Positions 34,099 through 43,900 of a DNA stretch of 64,000 bases are shown here, piece after piece. Made by a program: the position numbers and the translations under genes. The notes under the pieces are model-generated. The model was not told the origin of the DNA. It saw only the letters and a program-made list of their open reading frames with translations, and searched no databases. The stretch is from Candidatus Lutacidiplasma silvani (GTDB lineage: Archaea > Thermoplasmatota > Thermoplasmata > Lutacidiplasmatales > UBA184): positions 1 to 64,000 of the forward strand of contig JAKIVZ010000012.1 of the NCBI GenBank assembly GCA_022750295.1. Reading direction: 5' to 3'. Each line of letters begins with the position of its first letter. Within the stretch, counting starts at the first letter, position 1.

Positions 34099-37000
34099 TC
34101 ACTCGTATTCGTCTTCGCCGAGCGGGGGGCGCTCGTCCGGGTCCCGCTCGGGGCCGCGTCGCAGCCGGATCAGGGCGATGATCGCGACGCCCCAGCCGGC
34201 AAGGGCCGTGACGAGGATTCCGGCGGCGAGCGGGGTGAACTCGCCGAGCGTCGAGCCGGTCGACGACGTCGCACCCAGCGTTCCGACGTAGACCGTGACG
34301 TTCGCGTAGGCGGTCCGTAACGACGCATCGGTGGCCGTCACGTTCACCACGAAGGTCCCGTCCGAATGGTAGTCGTGGGTGACGTTCTCCCCTTGGCCGA
34401 CGGCCCCGTCGCCGAACGCCCAGAGGAACGAACCGGTCCCGGATCCCCCGATCAGCCGCGCGTGGAACGCGTAGCTCCCGGTGCCGTCCGGCCCGGCGTC
34501 CGTCGTGATCGCGACCGATGGCAGGGCGTAGACGACCTCGGCGACGTCGGCGGTCGCCGACCCTCCGGTGCCGTTGTCGACCACGGTCACGCTCGCCGTG
34601 AACGTACCGGCCCGGGAGAACGCGTGGTCGACCGTCGCGCCGGACCCGTTCGTCCCATCCCCGAACGCCCAGGTATAGACGAACGGCCCGGTCCCGGTCG
34701 CGCTCGCCGTGAAGTTGACGGCGACGCCCACGTACGCGGGGGAGGGGTTCGTCTGCGCCGTCACCTGGGGCGGCGCCCCGTCGGTCACGAGGACATCGGT
34801 CGTGGCGATCGCCGTCCCGCCGAACGTATCGCTGACGTGGAGGAGCACTTCGGCGAGGCCAAGGGTCGTGATCCGCACTGTGGCGTTGACGTAGACCTGC
34901 GTCGGACTGGTCCGGGTGAGGTTCGCCGGCGTGAACGCGAAGCCCGGGTACGAGTAGATCGCCTCGTCGATCGTGTCGTTCGTCCCGGTGGAAAGGACGG
35001 TGGAGAGGGTCGTGGAGTACGGGGCCGGACCGCCCGGCCCGCCTTGGATGGGTCCGGGGGACAGCGGCGCGGGCGTCGCCTCCACCGGGGACGCCGTGGC
35101 GAATCCGAACCCGAGGGAGTCGAACGGAACGACGGTCGCATACGCGGTCGAATTGTCCGCCCAGGGGAGGGAGGCGGTATCGTTCGTCGTGTTCCAGACT
35201 AGCACGCCGCCGTCGGAGACGTTCGACGACGTGTTGGCCGGACCCATTCGGAACGGAGCGGATGAAAGCGAGACGTTGGAGGTCAAGTAGACGGTGTAGC
35301 CGGTCACCGGGGCGGTCGGGGACGCCGACACGGACCAGTTGACCGCTAGGGAGCTGCCTCCGGCCGAGGCGTTCGCCACCGGCGCGAGGGGGCCGCCCCA
35401 GACATCTCGGAGAAGCGGCGGGGCGACGGCCGTGACTCCGTTCGCGTCGTCGACGGTTACCGAGACCGAAACCAGCCCCAGACCGTCGGCGAGCGCGACC
35501 GCGACGTTCGTCGAGTTCGTCGGCGAACTGACCTCCGTCACAGACCCATTCCCGAGGGTGACTCGGACCCCGAACGGACTGGCCCCGCCGACGATCGTCA
35601 CGTTCACGGGGGCGCTCGACGAGCCGTGCCAGTAGGGGCCGGCAGCGAGGCTGGCCACCACCGCGAAGGAAGCGAGCGGGTCGCTCGTCGGGGTGACCGT
35701 CGTTCCCGCGCTCGTGTTGGCGAACGTCAGGGCCGTCACCGCGACGAGGTACGTTCCCGGGGTCGGAAGTCCGGTCACGGTCGTGGCCGTGACGTTCCCG
35801 ACGAACGACGACTCCTCGAAGCTCGAGCTCGTCGAATTGACCGCCACCTCGAATCCGCGGATGTCGGGGCTGGGTTCGGACCAATTCAGCCGGTATCCGC
35901 CGGCGACGGGGGTGACGTTGCTCGCCCCGAGCGCCGGGGCCGAGGGGGCGGGGAGCGTGCAGGACCCCGATCCGTGGGTCATCGACAGGGAGTGGGCCAC
36001 GGGAACGCCCCAGACCGAGCCATCGGACCGTTCGGCGACCCAGTACGTCAGGGTCCCGTTGTCGGGGGCCAAGGTGAGAGTGGTCGAGACATTCACGAGC
36101 GTGCCCGAGGCCGGCGTCACGACGTCCGTCAGAGTCGGCCCACTCGGCGAGCACCACAACGCCTCGAACTCGAGGGAACTGGCCCCCCGGGGGTCGGCGA
36201 CCGTGAGGTTGATCGTCGCGTTCCCGGCGATTCCGACGGCCGAATCGACGGTCGTCGCCGCCGGGGACTGCCACGTGGCACTCCCGTTCGAGAGGAATCC
36301 GGCGGACGGCCCGGAACCGTAGGTCAAGAGGGCCCCGCTCGGCGAACCCAACCGCCAGGCGGCGCCCGAGGGGCCGTTGGGGACGATGGCGAGGTTCGGA
36401 TAGGAGCCGGACCCCCCGAACGATCGGGCGTCCGGGCACGGGGCGAGTCCTACGGCGCCCGAGCACGCGCCGCTCGAGGAAGCGGTGGCGATCCAGGGGA
36501 ACGATTCGACGGTGCCCGTCGAGGCGTTCCAGTACGTGGCGAAAGTCACGAGCGGTACGCCCGCCGCCTCGAGAGAGCGCGAATCGTACGTGTTGCAGGC
36601 GGTGGGCCCCGCGGACGACGGGCAATCGGTCCAGCCGAACGCGGCGTCAAACGGGGTGGACCACCCCGGGTCGCTGGCGTTCGAGGATCCGTACCGGGGC
36701 GCCACCGGGTCTCCGGTGACCGTGGCGGAGCCGTAGTACCGCCATTCCGACGATTCGGCCGGGTCGGTCGTGTCGTTGACCCAGACCCCGAGAGGTCCAG
36801 TCGAGTTGGCGGTCCCCCAAGCCGTGATGGTGAGTTGGTCCCCGGGGGCGAACCGACCGACGCTCGACGACCTGGCCCAGCCGCCCCCGACGATGAGGTT
36901 GTCCGCGCACACCGGAACGCCCCCGACCTCTCCCGAGGCGCTCGCGTTCTGGCAAAGCGGGTCGCAGGAGCCTGCGGGGGCAAGGTCGAGGACCGGCACC

Positions 37001-37464
37001 TGCGCGACCCAGTCCGGAGAGACCGGGACCACCGCCGGGCTGTAAGGCGGATAGAGGTTGACCGTCAGATACGAGGCCCCGTCAATCGAGCACGGCGCCC
37101 CGGTGACCCAAAGGCCCACCCAGAACGCACCGAGGACCGATTCCGGGTCGGACCCATTGCCCGGGAGCGAGACTCCGAGGGAGAACCGGGCTCCGGAGTC
37201 CGAGGAATTCGAGACGAGATCGACGACGGCTTGGTCCGGTCCCGGCAGGCAGGGGACGGCGCGGGGGACCCCGAGGCAGGCCAACGAGGATCCTCCGGAC
37301 GGGACGGGGGCACTCCCCGGCGCGCGTTCTTCGCTCTGGGGGATGGGCGACCCGGTCCGGTCCGTTCCAGGTGAACCCGAGGAGGCCAGCGGAACCAGAC
37401 CCACCAGCAGGAGCAGGGCCGCCGTCGCGATCGGGAGGAGGTCGCGGCGAGGGGGACGTCGCAT
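34099..37464 (-). CDS. Large surface protein with lectin-like N domain, FN3 and two PKD domains
   Basis: The 1121-residue protein has a signal peptide (LLPIATAALLLLVGLVPLASS) and an N-terminal Cys-containing domain of about 400 residues that resembles the one in the 40971-44726 product. FN3-like domains follow (LNWSEPSPDIRGFEVAVNST; VNWSVSASPTAPVTGYTVYL). Two PKD domains lie near 880-960 and 965-1050 (WAFGDGTNGSG; WAFGDGAVGQG), then a membrane helix and an acidic tail (LGEDEYE). Sequons are very frequent. ATG at 37464 has a TATA (minus-strand CTTAAAT, 37488-37494) 27 bases upstream, so it has its own promoter although it ends the gene row. Confidence 0.78.
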   Translation of the reverse strand: MRRPPRRDLLPIATAALLLLVGLVPLASSGSPGTDRTGSPIPQSEERAPGSAPVPSGGSSLACLGVPRAVPCLPGPDQAVVDLVSNSSDSGARFSLGVSLPGNGSDPESVLGAFWVGLWVTGAPCSIDGASYLTVNLYPPYSPAVVPVSPDWVAQVPVLDLAPAGSCDPLCQNASASGEVGGVPVCADNLIVGGGWARSSSVGRFAPGDQLTITAWGTANSTGPLGVWVNDTTDPAESSEWRYYGSATVTGDPVAPRYGSSNASDPGWSTPFDAAFGWTDCPSSAGPTACNTYDSRSLEAAGVPLVTFATYWNASTGTVESFPWIATASSSGACSGAVGLAPCPDARSFGGSGSYPNLAIVPNGPSGAAWRLGSPSGALLTYGSGPSAGFLSNGSATWQSPAATTVDSAVGIAGNATINLTVADPRGASSLEFEALWCSPSGPTLTDVVTPASGTLVNVSTTLTLAPDNGTLTYWVAERSDGSVWGVPVAHSLSMTHGSGSCTLPAPSAPALGASNVTPVAGGYRLNWSEPSPDIRGFEVAVNSTSSSFEESSFVGNVTATTVTGLPTPGTYLVAVTALTFANTSAGTTVTPTSDPLASFAVVASLAAGPYWHGSSSAPVNVTIVGGASPFGVRVTLGNGSVTEVSSPTNSTNVAVALADGLGLVSVSVTVDDANGVTAVAPPLLRDVWGGPLAPVANASAGGSSLAVNWSVSASPTAPVTGYTVYLTSNVSLSSAPFRMGPANTSSNVSDGGVLVWNTTNDTASLPWADNSTAYATVVPFDSLGFGFATASPVEATPAPLSPGPIQGGPGGPAPYSTTLSTVLSTGTNDTIDEAIYSYPGFAFTPANLTRTSPTQVYVNATVRITTLGLAEVLLHVSDTFGGTAIATTDVLVTDGAPPQVTAQTNPSPAYVGVAVNFTASATGTGPFVYTWAFGDGTNGSGATVDHAFSRAGTFTASVTVVDNGTGGSATADVAEVVYALPSVAITTDAGPDGTGSYAFHARLIGGSGTGSFLWAFGDGAVGQGENVTHDYHSDGTFVVNVTATDASLRTAYANVTVYVGTLGATSSTGSTLGEFTPLAAGILVTALAGWGVAIIALIRLRRGPERDPDERPPLGEDEYE

Positions 37465-37569
37465 CGGGAGGGGACTCCGTCGGGTGGATTTAAGGTGCGG
37501 AACGGGCGGGTCGAGACCCCGTAGCACCAGCGCGGAGGAAGGGGTTGTCCCGGGGCCGCAGAGTGGCCG

Positions 37570-40500
37570 TTAGCCGCCGGGGGGCGCACCGCCGTATGTG
37601 TCCGAGCTCGCCTCGGTGCCGTCGGTTCCGCCCATCGAGCCTTCGGGGGGCGTTGTGTCGCCACCCCCGCCCGGCCGCCGGCGCATCAGGACGACCGCCG
37701 CGATAACCGCGACGAGGACCACGACGACGAGGATCCCGCCCACTAGGAGCGGCGAAATTCCGGCGTTGTTGTTCGTCGTGGGCGGGCACAGCGACTCGTT
37801 GTTCGTACAGTTCTGATGGGGCTGCACCACCGGGGACAACGCAAGCACGAACGTGACCGGCTTGGTGTCCTGCCCTGGGCGGACGAAGACGACCTGCGTC
37901 GCCGTCACGTATCCGGTCGCCGAGACCGTCAGCGTCCAGTTGACCTCGCCGGTCGCGTTCACCGCGAAGTTCCCGGTGATCGCATTGATCGGCCTGTTGC
38001 CGCCGGTCGACTGCGTCACGTTGTTCACGATCAACTTGGCGCCATTCGCGAGGGCCCCCGCCGGGCCGATGTTCCCCACGATCATTCCGATGTTCGTCAG
38101 GGAGATCGCAAAGTTCGTCGTACGCCCCGGCGTCACGGTCCAGTTCTGCCACGAGGTATTGTACCCCGGGGCGGTCGCCTCGACCGTGTGGCGTCCGCCC
38201 AGGAACGATTCGTTGAACGTCGCTCCGACGAGGCCGGTCACGGGCAATCCGTCGACGTTGATCGTCAGGCCGGGGTAGGTCGACGCCACGGTTCCCTTGA
38301 GCCATCCGCCGATCAAGTTGAACGGCGTGTTGGTGGCCTGTCCCGGATTCACGGTGACGAGCTTGCTCGCATTCGTGACGCCGTACCCGGTCGCGTTCAG
38401 CCAGTAGGTGCCCCACTGCACCGTTACGTTGTAGATCCCGTCGCTCGCGTTGATGGTGACCGGGCGGCCGTTGAGGAGGAGGGTCGCGTTCACCGGACTG
38501 ACCCGACCCGTGAGCCAACCAACCGTCTTTCCAAGACTGATGTTCACCACGGTCGTCCTTCCGGACTGAACCGAGATCATGTCGTTCGTGACCGACGCGT
38601 AGAGGTTCGAGGCCGAGGCATTCAGGTAGTACGACCGGCCGCTCGCGACGGAGTAGTTGAACAGCTCCGTCGTCGCATTCCACGGGTGCAGGGTGACGAT
38701 CGTATTGTCGATGGTCAATCGGGACTGCGTGATGTTCGGGGAAAACGTACCCCCGATGTACGCGGCGGGCACGTACACGTACGTGACGAGCAGCGTCGAG
38801 CCCCCGGTATAGTCGAACGTAGTTGAGAACGCGGTCGAGTTGACAATCCCCGAGTAGTTGACGAACGACGCGACCGTTCCGTTGCTCGACTCGCCGAACC
38901 ATCCCTGGGCCGAGAGGGAGTGGGTGGTTCCAGTGGCCCACGGTTGCGCGCCCGGCAGGGTCATCGGCGCCGAGACCCCGTTCGTCGTCACCGTGAGGTT
39001 GACCCCCGGTGCGGTTGTGTCGAACGCGATCGGCTCGATCTGGGCGACCATCGCCGACGTGTTGTAGGCCGTCGTGCAGCTCGACGACCGGCAGTCCATC
39101 CAGGTCGCGAACGCTCCGGCCGACGTGGCGGCGAGGCCGTTGTACTGGCCGATGCTGAGGAGTCCGACCGCGAGAACGCTCGTCGCCGACGTGATCGTGC
39201 CGATGCTCGACCAGTTCGAGCCGCCGTTCGTAGAGTACACCGCATAGAGGTTGAGGTCGCCACTGGACTTGCTCATCCCGTAGAACGTCACCCAGACCGT
39301 GCCGTCGGGCGCGACCGACACGGACGGCTCAAAGTAGGCCGTCGTCTTGGTCGTTGGCGTCAGATAGCTGATCCCCGACCAACTGAGCGATCCCGACGCC
39401 TTCTCTTGGAGGGCAATCGACGGGTCGCCCTGATAGGTGCTCCCGGCGGTCCGATTGTCGCTCCAGACGAAGTAGGCGTTCCCAGCGTACGCCGAGGTCC
39501 CGCTGTCAATCGCGAAGCTCGCGGGAGTGGGAGCGAGCTCGCTGAACGGGTTGTACGTCACCATCCAAGAGTCCGGGGACGAGGACCCGCGCCACAGGAG
39601 GTTGTTGTTGGGAGTAGAGGAGGTATCGGCAACCTTCGACCAGCTTGTCCCGTTGTTCGTCGATGTCGTCGTCTCCCAGCTGACCGCGAACGCCTGGGTA
39701 GTCGAGTCCTGGGTCGCGTTCTGCCAATCCTGCGAGAGGATCGTGATCGGATAGGTCGGAGCGGGTCCGAACGCCACTCGCGGTTGGTACGACGCGTTGC
39801 TCGATACGTTCACCGGAGCGGACCACGACACCCCGCCGTTCGACGACACGGAGGCCTGAACCGTGCCGGAGAGGAACGTCTCGCAGACCCCCTCGTCCAG
39901 ATTCAGGTGCATGAGGTCCCAGACCGCGACGGCCACGCCGTTCGACGGGTTGATCCCGACCCACGGGTCCATCGGGATGTCGGTGAAGTAGTAGCCCACC
40001 GTGTAGCCGGCCGACTGGCAAGTCGACGTCGGTGTGATGTACTTCAGGAACGGCTGCTGCGCGATCACGGTCGTGTTCGCCCAGCTCGCGCCGCCGTCGG
40101 TGGACCGGGCCACGGCAATTCCCGCGGGGGCCTGCAGTCCGGGGGCCGAGGTGCAGTTGCCACCGAGCGCGATGCACTCCGGGATGAATTGGGTGCCAAG
40201 AAGAACGGTCCCGTCATTCGCCGCGGCAACAGAGACCGAAGCGAAGGGGGGGCCCCCGTTCGTGATCGGGTAATAGAACCCGAGGAGGGAGCCGTTGGTC
40301 GAACTCGATTTGTTCGTCCAGCTCGCGTTCGGAGGGACGAAGCTCGGTGTCCACGTGGCTCCACTGTCGTTCGACCGCTCCGTCTCCACGAATCCGTGGG
40401 TCAGGAGAGATGAAGAGAGCGAGCCGCTCGAACAAAACGTGTCCCCCGACCCGTTGTAGATCAGGTAGTTCGAGCTCAGGGCCGTCAAGAGGGTCGAGTT

Positions 40501-40944
40501 GGTGCCGTTGATCGCGGTGAGGGCGGTTGCGTACGAGCACGGGGCATTGAGGTAGATGTTGCCGCTGAGCGACTGGGGCACGGGGGCCGCGCCGGAGGCT
40601 CCGATCGAACCGACCCCGGAGGCAGAGTTCGCCGCGATTCGCGCCGCGTGAGACTCATCCAACACGGCCGAGGACGCTTCGGGGTGGGCCGCCAGCATCA
40701 TTGCGAGATTCTGGACCGACCCGGAAGCCGAGGCAGCGGCCGGGGCCACCATCGCAGGCGCCTGGCCGACTGGGAGCGCAGCCGGAGCGGCCGGAGACGG
40801 CGCGCCGGCAAGCGCCGGAAGGGGAAGCGCCATCAGCAGCGCAATCCCCACCGCCGCCAATGCGGCTAGCCGGAGGGTCCGGAGCGGTCGGGAGGTCGTT
40901 CGAATCGAGCGGGTCGAGCTCTCGGTCATGGGGGTTGCGTTCAT
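37570..40944 (-). CDS. Sialidase-like (Asp-box) surface protein with PEGA-type repeats
   Basis: The 1124-residue protein has a signal peptide (about 20-46) and then a beta-propeller-like part with five Asp boxes (S-x-D/N-x-G-x-x-W): SNDSGATW, STDGGASW, SSNGGVSW, STNNGTSW and STNGGSNW at about 190, 280, 368, 430 and 570. Carboxypeptidase-regulatory/PEGA-like repeats follow (about 740-1030), then a strong membrane helix and a Gly/Thr-rich tail. Asp boxes occur in sialidases and in glycan-binding or photosystem-assembly proteins; no catalytic set could be verified. ATG 40944 has GGAGAA upstream; the ATG at 40929 is an alternative. The gene follows the next surface gene by 26 bases. Confidence 0.75.
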   Translation of the reverse strand: MNATPMTESSTRSIRTTSRPLRTLRLAALAAVGIALLMALPLPALAGAPSPAAPAALPVGQAPAMVAPAAASASGSVQNLAMMLAAHPEASSAVLDESHAARIAANSASGVGSIGASGAAPVPQSLSGNIYLNAPCSYATALTAINGTNSTLLTALSSNYLIYNGSGDTFCSSGSLSSSLLTHGFVETERSNDSGATWTPSFVPPNASWTNKSSSTNGSLLGFYYPITNGGPPFASVSVAAANDGTVLLGTQFIPECIALGGNCTSAPGLQAPAGIAVARSTDGGASWANTTVIAQQPFLKYITPTSTCQSAGYTVGYYFTDIPMDPWVGINPSNGVAVAVWDLMHLNLDEGVCETFLSGTVQASVSSNGGVSWSAPVNVSSNASYQPRVAFGPAPTYPITILSQDWQNATQDSTTQAFAVSWETTTSTNNGTSWSKVADTSSTPNNNLLWRGSSSPDSWMVTYNPFSELAPTPASFAIDSGTSAYAGNAYFVWSDNRTAGSTYQGDPSIALQEKASGSLSWSGISYLTPTTKTTAYFEPSVSVAPDGTVWVTFYGMSKSSGDLNLYAVYSTNGGSNWSSIGTITSATSVLAVGLLSIGQYNGLAATSAGAFATWMDCRSSSCTTAYNTSAMVAQIEPIAFDTTAPGVNLTVTTNGVSAPMTLPGAQPWATGTTHSLSAQGWFGESSNGTVASFVNYSGIVNSTAFSTTFDYTGGSTLLVTYVYVPAAYIGGTFSPNITQSRLTIDNTIVTLHPWNATTELFNYSVASGRSYYLNASASNLYASVTNDMISVQSGRTTVVNISLGKTVGWLTGRVSPVNATLLLNGRPVTINASDGIYNVTVQWGTYWLNATGYGVTNASKLVTVNPGQATNTPFNLIGGWLKGTVASTYPGLTINVDGLPVTGLVGATFNESFLGGRHTVEATAPGYNTSWQNWTVTPGRTTNFAISLTNIGMIVGNIGPAGALANGAKLIVNNVTQSTGGNRPINAITGNFAVNATGEVNWTLTVSATGYVTATQVVFVRPGQDTKPVTFVLALSPVVQPHQNCTNNESLCPPTTNNNAGISPLLVGGILVVVVLVAVIAAVVLMRRRPGGGGDTTPPEGSMGGTDGTEASSDTYGGAPPGG

Positions 40945-40970
40945 CGTTGATTCTCCATATTTGAGCGTTG

Positions 40971-43900
40971 TCATGCTTGGTCGTTCGAGGGAGGCGGCGG
41001 CATCGTGTATTCGTCGTCCTCAGCCTCGAGGGTCGGCTCGGCGGTCGACGCGGACTCTTCCGACGTCGCCGGCGGGGCGGGTCGGCGGGTCCAGAGGGCG
41101 AGAACGGCGATCGCCACAACCGCGAGGCCGGCGAGGCCGAGGACGATCAGCGTCGACGTCGGGATCGCGGACGTACTCGAACCCGAGGAGCTGACGACCA
41201 CGATCGTTTGGTTCGCCTCGGCGGTCCGGTTGTACGGGTCGTGGACGGTCACGGAGACGACATAGCTCCCCGGTGCCGCGTAGGTGTGCTGGGTGAAGTT
41301 CGCGGGCGTGGTCACGGTCCCGCCGTCCCCAAACGTCCACGTGTAGTTGTAGGTGTAGGGGGGGACCGGGACGCCGACGGCCGCCGCGAGCACCACGCTC
41401 TGGCCCGCGAGCGACCCGCTCGGAACTTGGAGCGTCACAATCGGGAAGATCGGCGCGTAGATCGCCGTCAGGGTCCCGTTCCCGCCGACAGTGACGTTGC
41501 CGCCGGCGACGGTGACGCCGCCGGTGGAGTTGAGCGTGACGAGCACGTTGCCCAGGCACGGGGCCGCGTGGGTGGGATAGACGCCGTACGTGAGGTTGAG
41601 CGAGGTCCCGTTGGTGTCCGACTCCCCGTTCACGTAGAGCGAGCCGCAGCCGGCCGGGTTGATCAGGACCGTCACGTTGTACGCGCTCGGCGTGAACGTC
41701 GCGGTGACGATCGCCTGACCCGAGAGGTAGATGTCGCCACCCGTGATGATCGCCCCGACCGTGTTCGCCCACGACTGGAACTGGAAGTGGGCGCACGGGA
41801 CGGCCACGATGGGATACGGCACGTCCTCCGTTAGCGTCGCCGAGTCGTTCGTCGCATAGTCCGACCCGGCGAGCATCACGGAGCCGCAGCCGGTTGGCTC
41901 CGTCTGGACGTTGACGATCGCGATCGGTCGGAAGACGGCTTCGAGCGAACCGCTCGAGTTCACGTACGCGATCCCGTCGTGGACGACGACCCCGCCGGTC
42001 GTCTGCCAACGTACGAATCCGTACGCGGAACATGGAGTCGCCGTGAGCGCGGCCGACGTGTTCGGAGCGACCTCGGTGTAGTTGGTGTCGAAGTACCGAA
42101 CCGCGCCGAACAGGATCGACCCGCACGTTCCGGGGTCGGTCTGGAATTCCAGGAACGACGAGGGCGAGCCGGTGAGCCAGTTGGCGTAGACGGTCCCGGA
42201 CCCGTTCACCGTGAGTTCGCTCCCGAAGAAGCTCATTCCGGTCGCGGAGGCGGTCAGGCTGAACGGATAATGGCCCGTGCACGGGTTCTGGGTCACGATG
42301 TGGGTCGAATTGTTCTGCACGACCAGGACGGTCCCGTTCTTCTCGGTGACCCCGTCGAACTGGACGGTGCAATAGTACGGCGTCGTTAGGATCAGCACCT
42401 CCGTCAGAATGTAGTTCTTCTCCGAGATCGAGCCCGACGAAGTGACCGTGAGGTTGCCGCTTACGAGCGATGCCCCGCCCGTGGTGACGAACTGGGTGAA
42501 GCCGAAGTGCGAGCATGGGTCGGGGGCGACGGGGTACGGCGTGGAGTTGACGTAGAGGCTCTCCCGGTTGGTGTACCCGACGCCGCGGTAGAGGACTCCG
42601 CCGCACCCCGGCGGTGTCGTGCCGAAGGTGAGGGCGGACGCCGACGAAGTTGTCACGAAATTGGCGGTCAGCGAGCCGTTCCCGCCCGCGGTGAAGTTGT
42701 ACCCCTCGAGGGTGAGGTTCCCCGTCAGATTCCAGCCGGCGAAGCTGAGACCCCCGCAGGAGCCGAGGTTGGTGACGTTGCCGAGGTCCCCGAACCGGAG
42801 GCTGACGTTCTCGCCGGGGGAGTACGTCACCCCGTCGAAATCGGCGGTTGCCGTGCACGTCGCGGGGTTCGTCAGGTACTGGACCACGATCAGCGGGCGC
42901 ACGTACCGCCAGACCGCCGTCAAGTTGCCGGACGTGCTGACGGAGACGTTTCCGAACGGGCCGCTCGTGTCGTTCGAGACGGTGACGTGGATCCCGGGCG
43001 TGGCCTGCCAGTCGTTGAACTGGAACGGGTAGCACGACGAGCTGGTGACGGGGTAGCTTCCCGGGTTGACGTGGACGACCGACCCGTTCGCGTAGACCGT
43101 GCCGTTGAGGGTCAGGTTCGTACAAAAGGGTGGGAACGTGCCGAGCGTCACGGCGAACACCGGCAGCGGGCCCCGGAAGACGACGTACGTCTTGCTGGAG
43201 ATGTTCTGGCCGGCATGATTGTACGCGGTGATCGTGTAGTTGATCCAGCCGTTGGCGCCGGATGGGATCGTCCCGTTGTAGACTCCCCGCTGCGCCGTGC
43301 CCGACAGCCGGGTCATGACGAGCGAGGTCGGGGCTCCCGAGTTGACTGTGTAGACCAGCGTCGCGTTCTTGATCGTTCCAAGGTCGGATACCTCCGCCGA
43401 GACGTTCAGGGCCAGCGAGGGTCGGATGTACCCGGAGCGGCTATCGTTGGTGACGTAGTTCAGGAACATGGGGACGTAGTCCTTGGCGAACGGACCGCTC
43501 TGGATGTATTCCTGGGACTCTCCCCCGAAGTCGTCCAGAGTGTACGGCTGATCGTCTCCGAAATTCAGAGCGGTCCCATTCCAGGAGAAGAACGGGTACC
43601 ATCCGGAGCCACCCATCCCGGAGTAGTTGGGACAGTTCGCGATTGGAACCACAGCGGAGGAACTACACTCCGCGCTCGCCGACATCGGGGCGAAGAGCGC
43701 GTAATCGCCGGCGTATCCGAGCGTGGAATTCACGTAGAATTCGGGAATCCCGAACTCCGCCGACGGAGCCCCGTCCCAGTTCGTCTGGTTGTACGAATCG
43801 CACGACGCGAACGGTTCCGAGGCGATTGGGCAGAGGTCCCAGCCGATTCCGAGGCCGAAGGGGTACGACCAGTTGAGGAAGCAAGCGTCGGGGCACGAGG

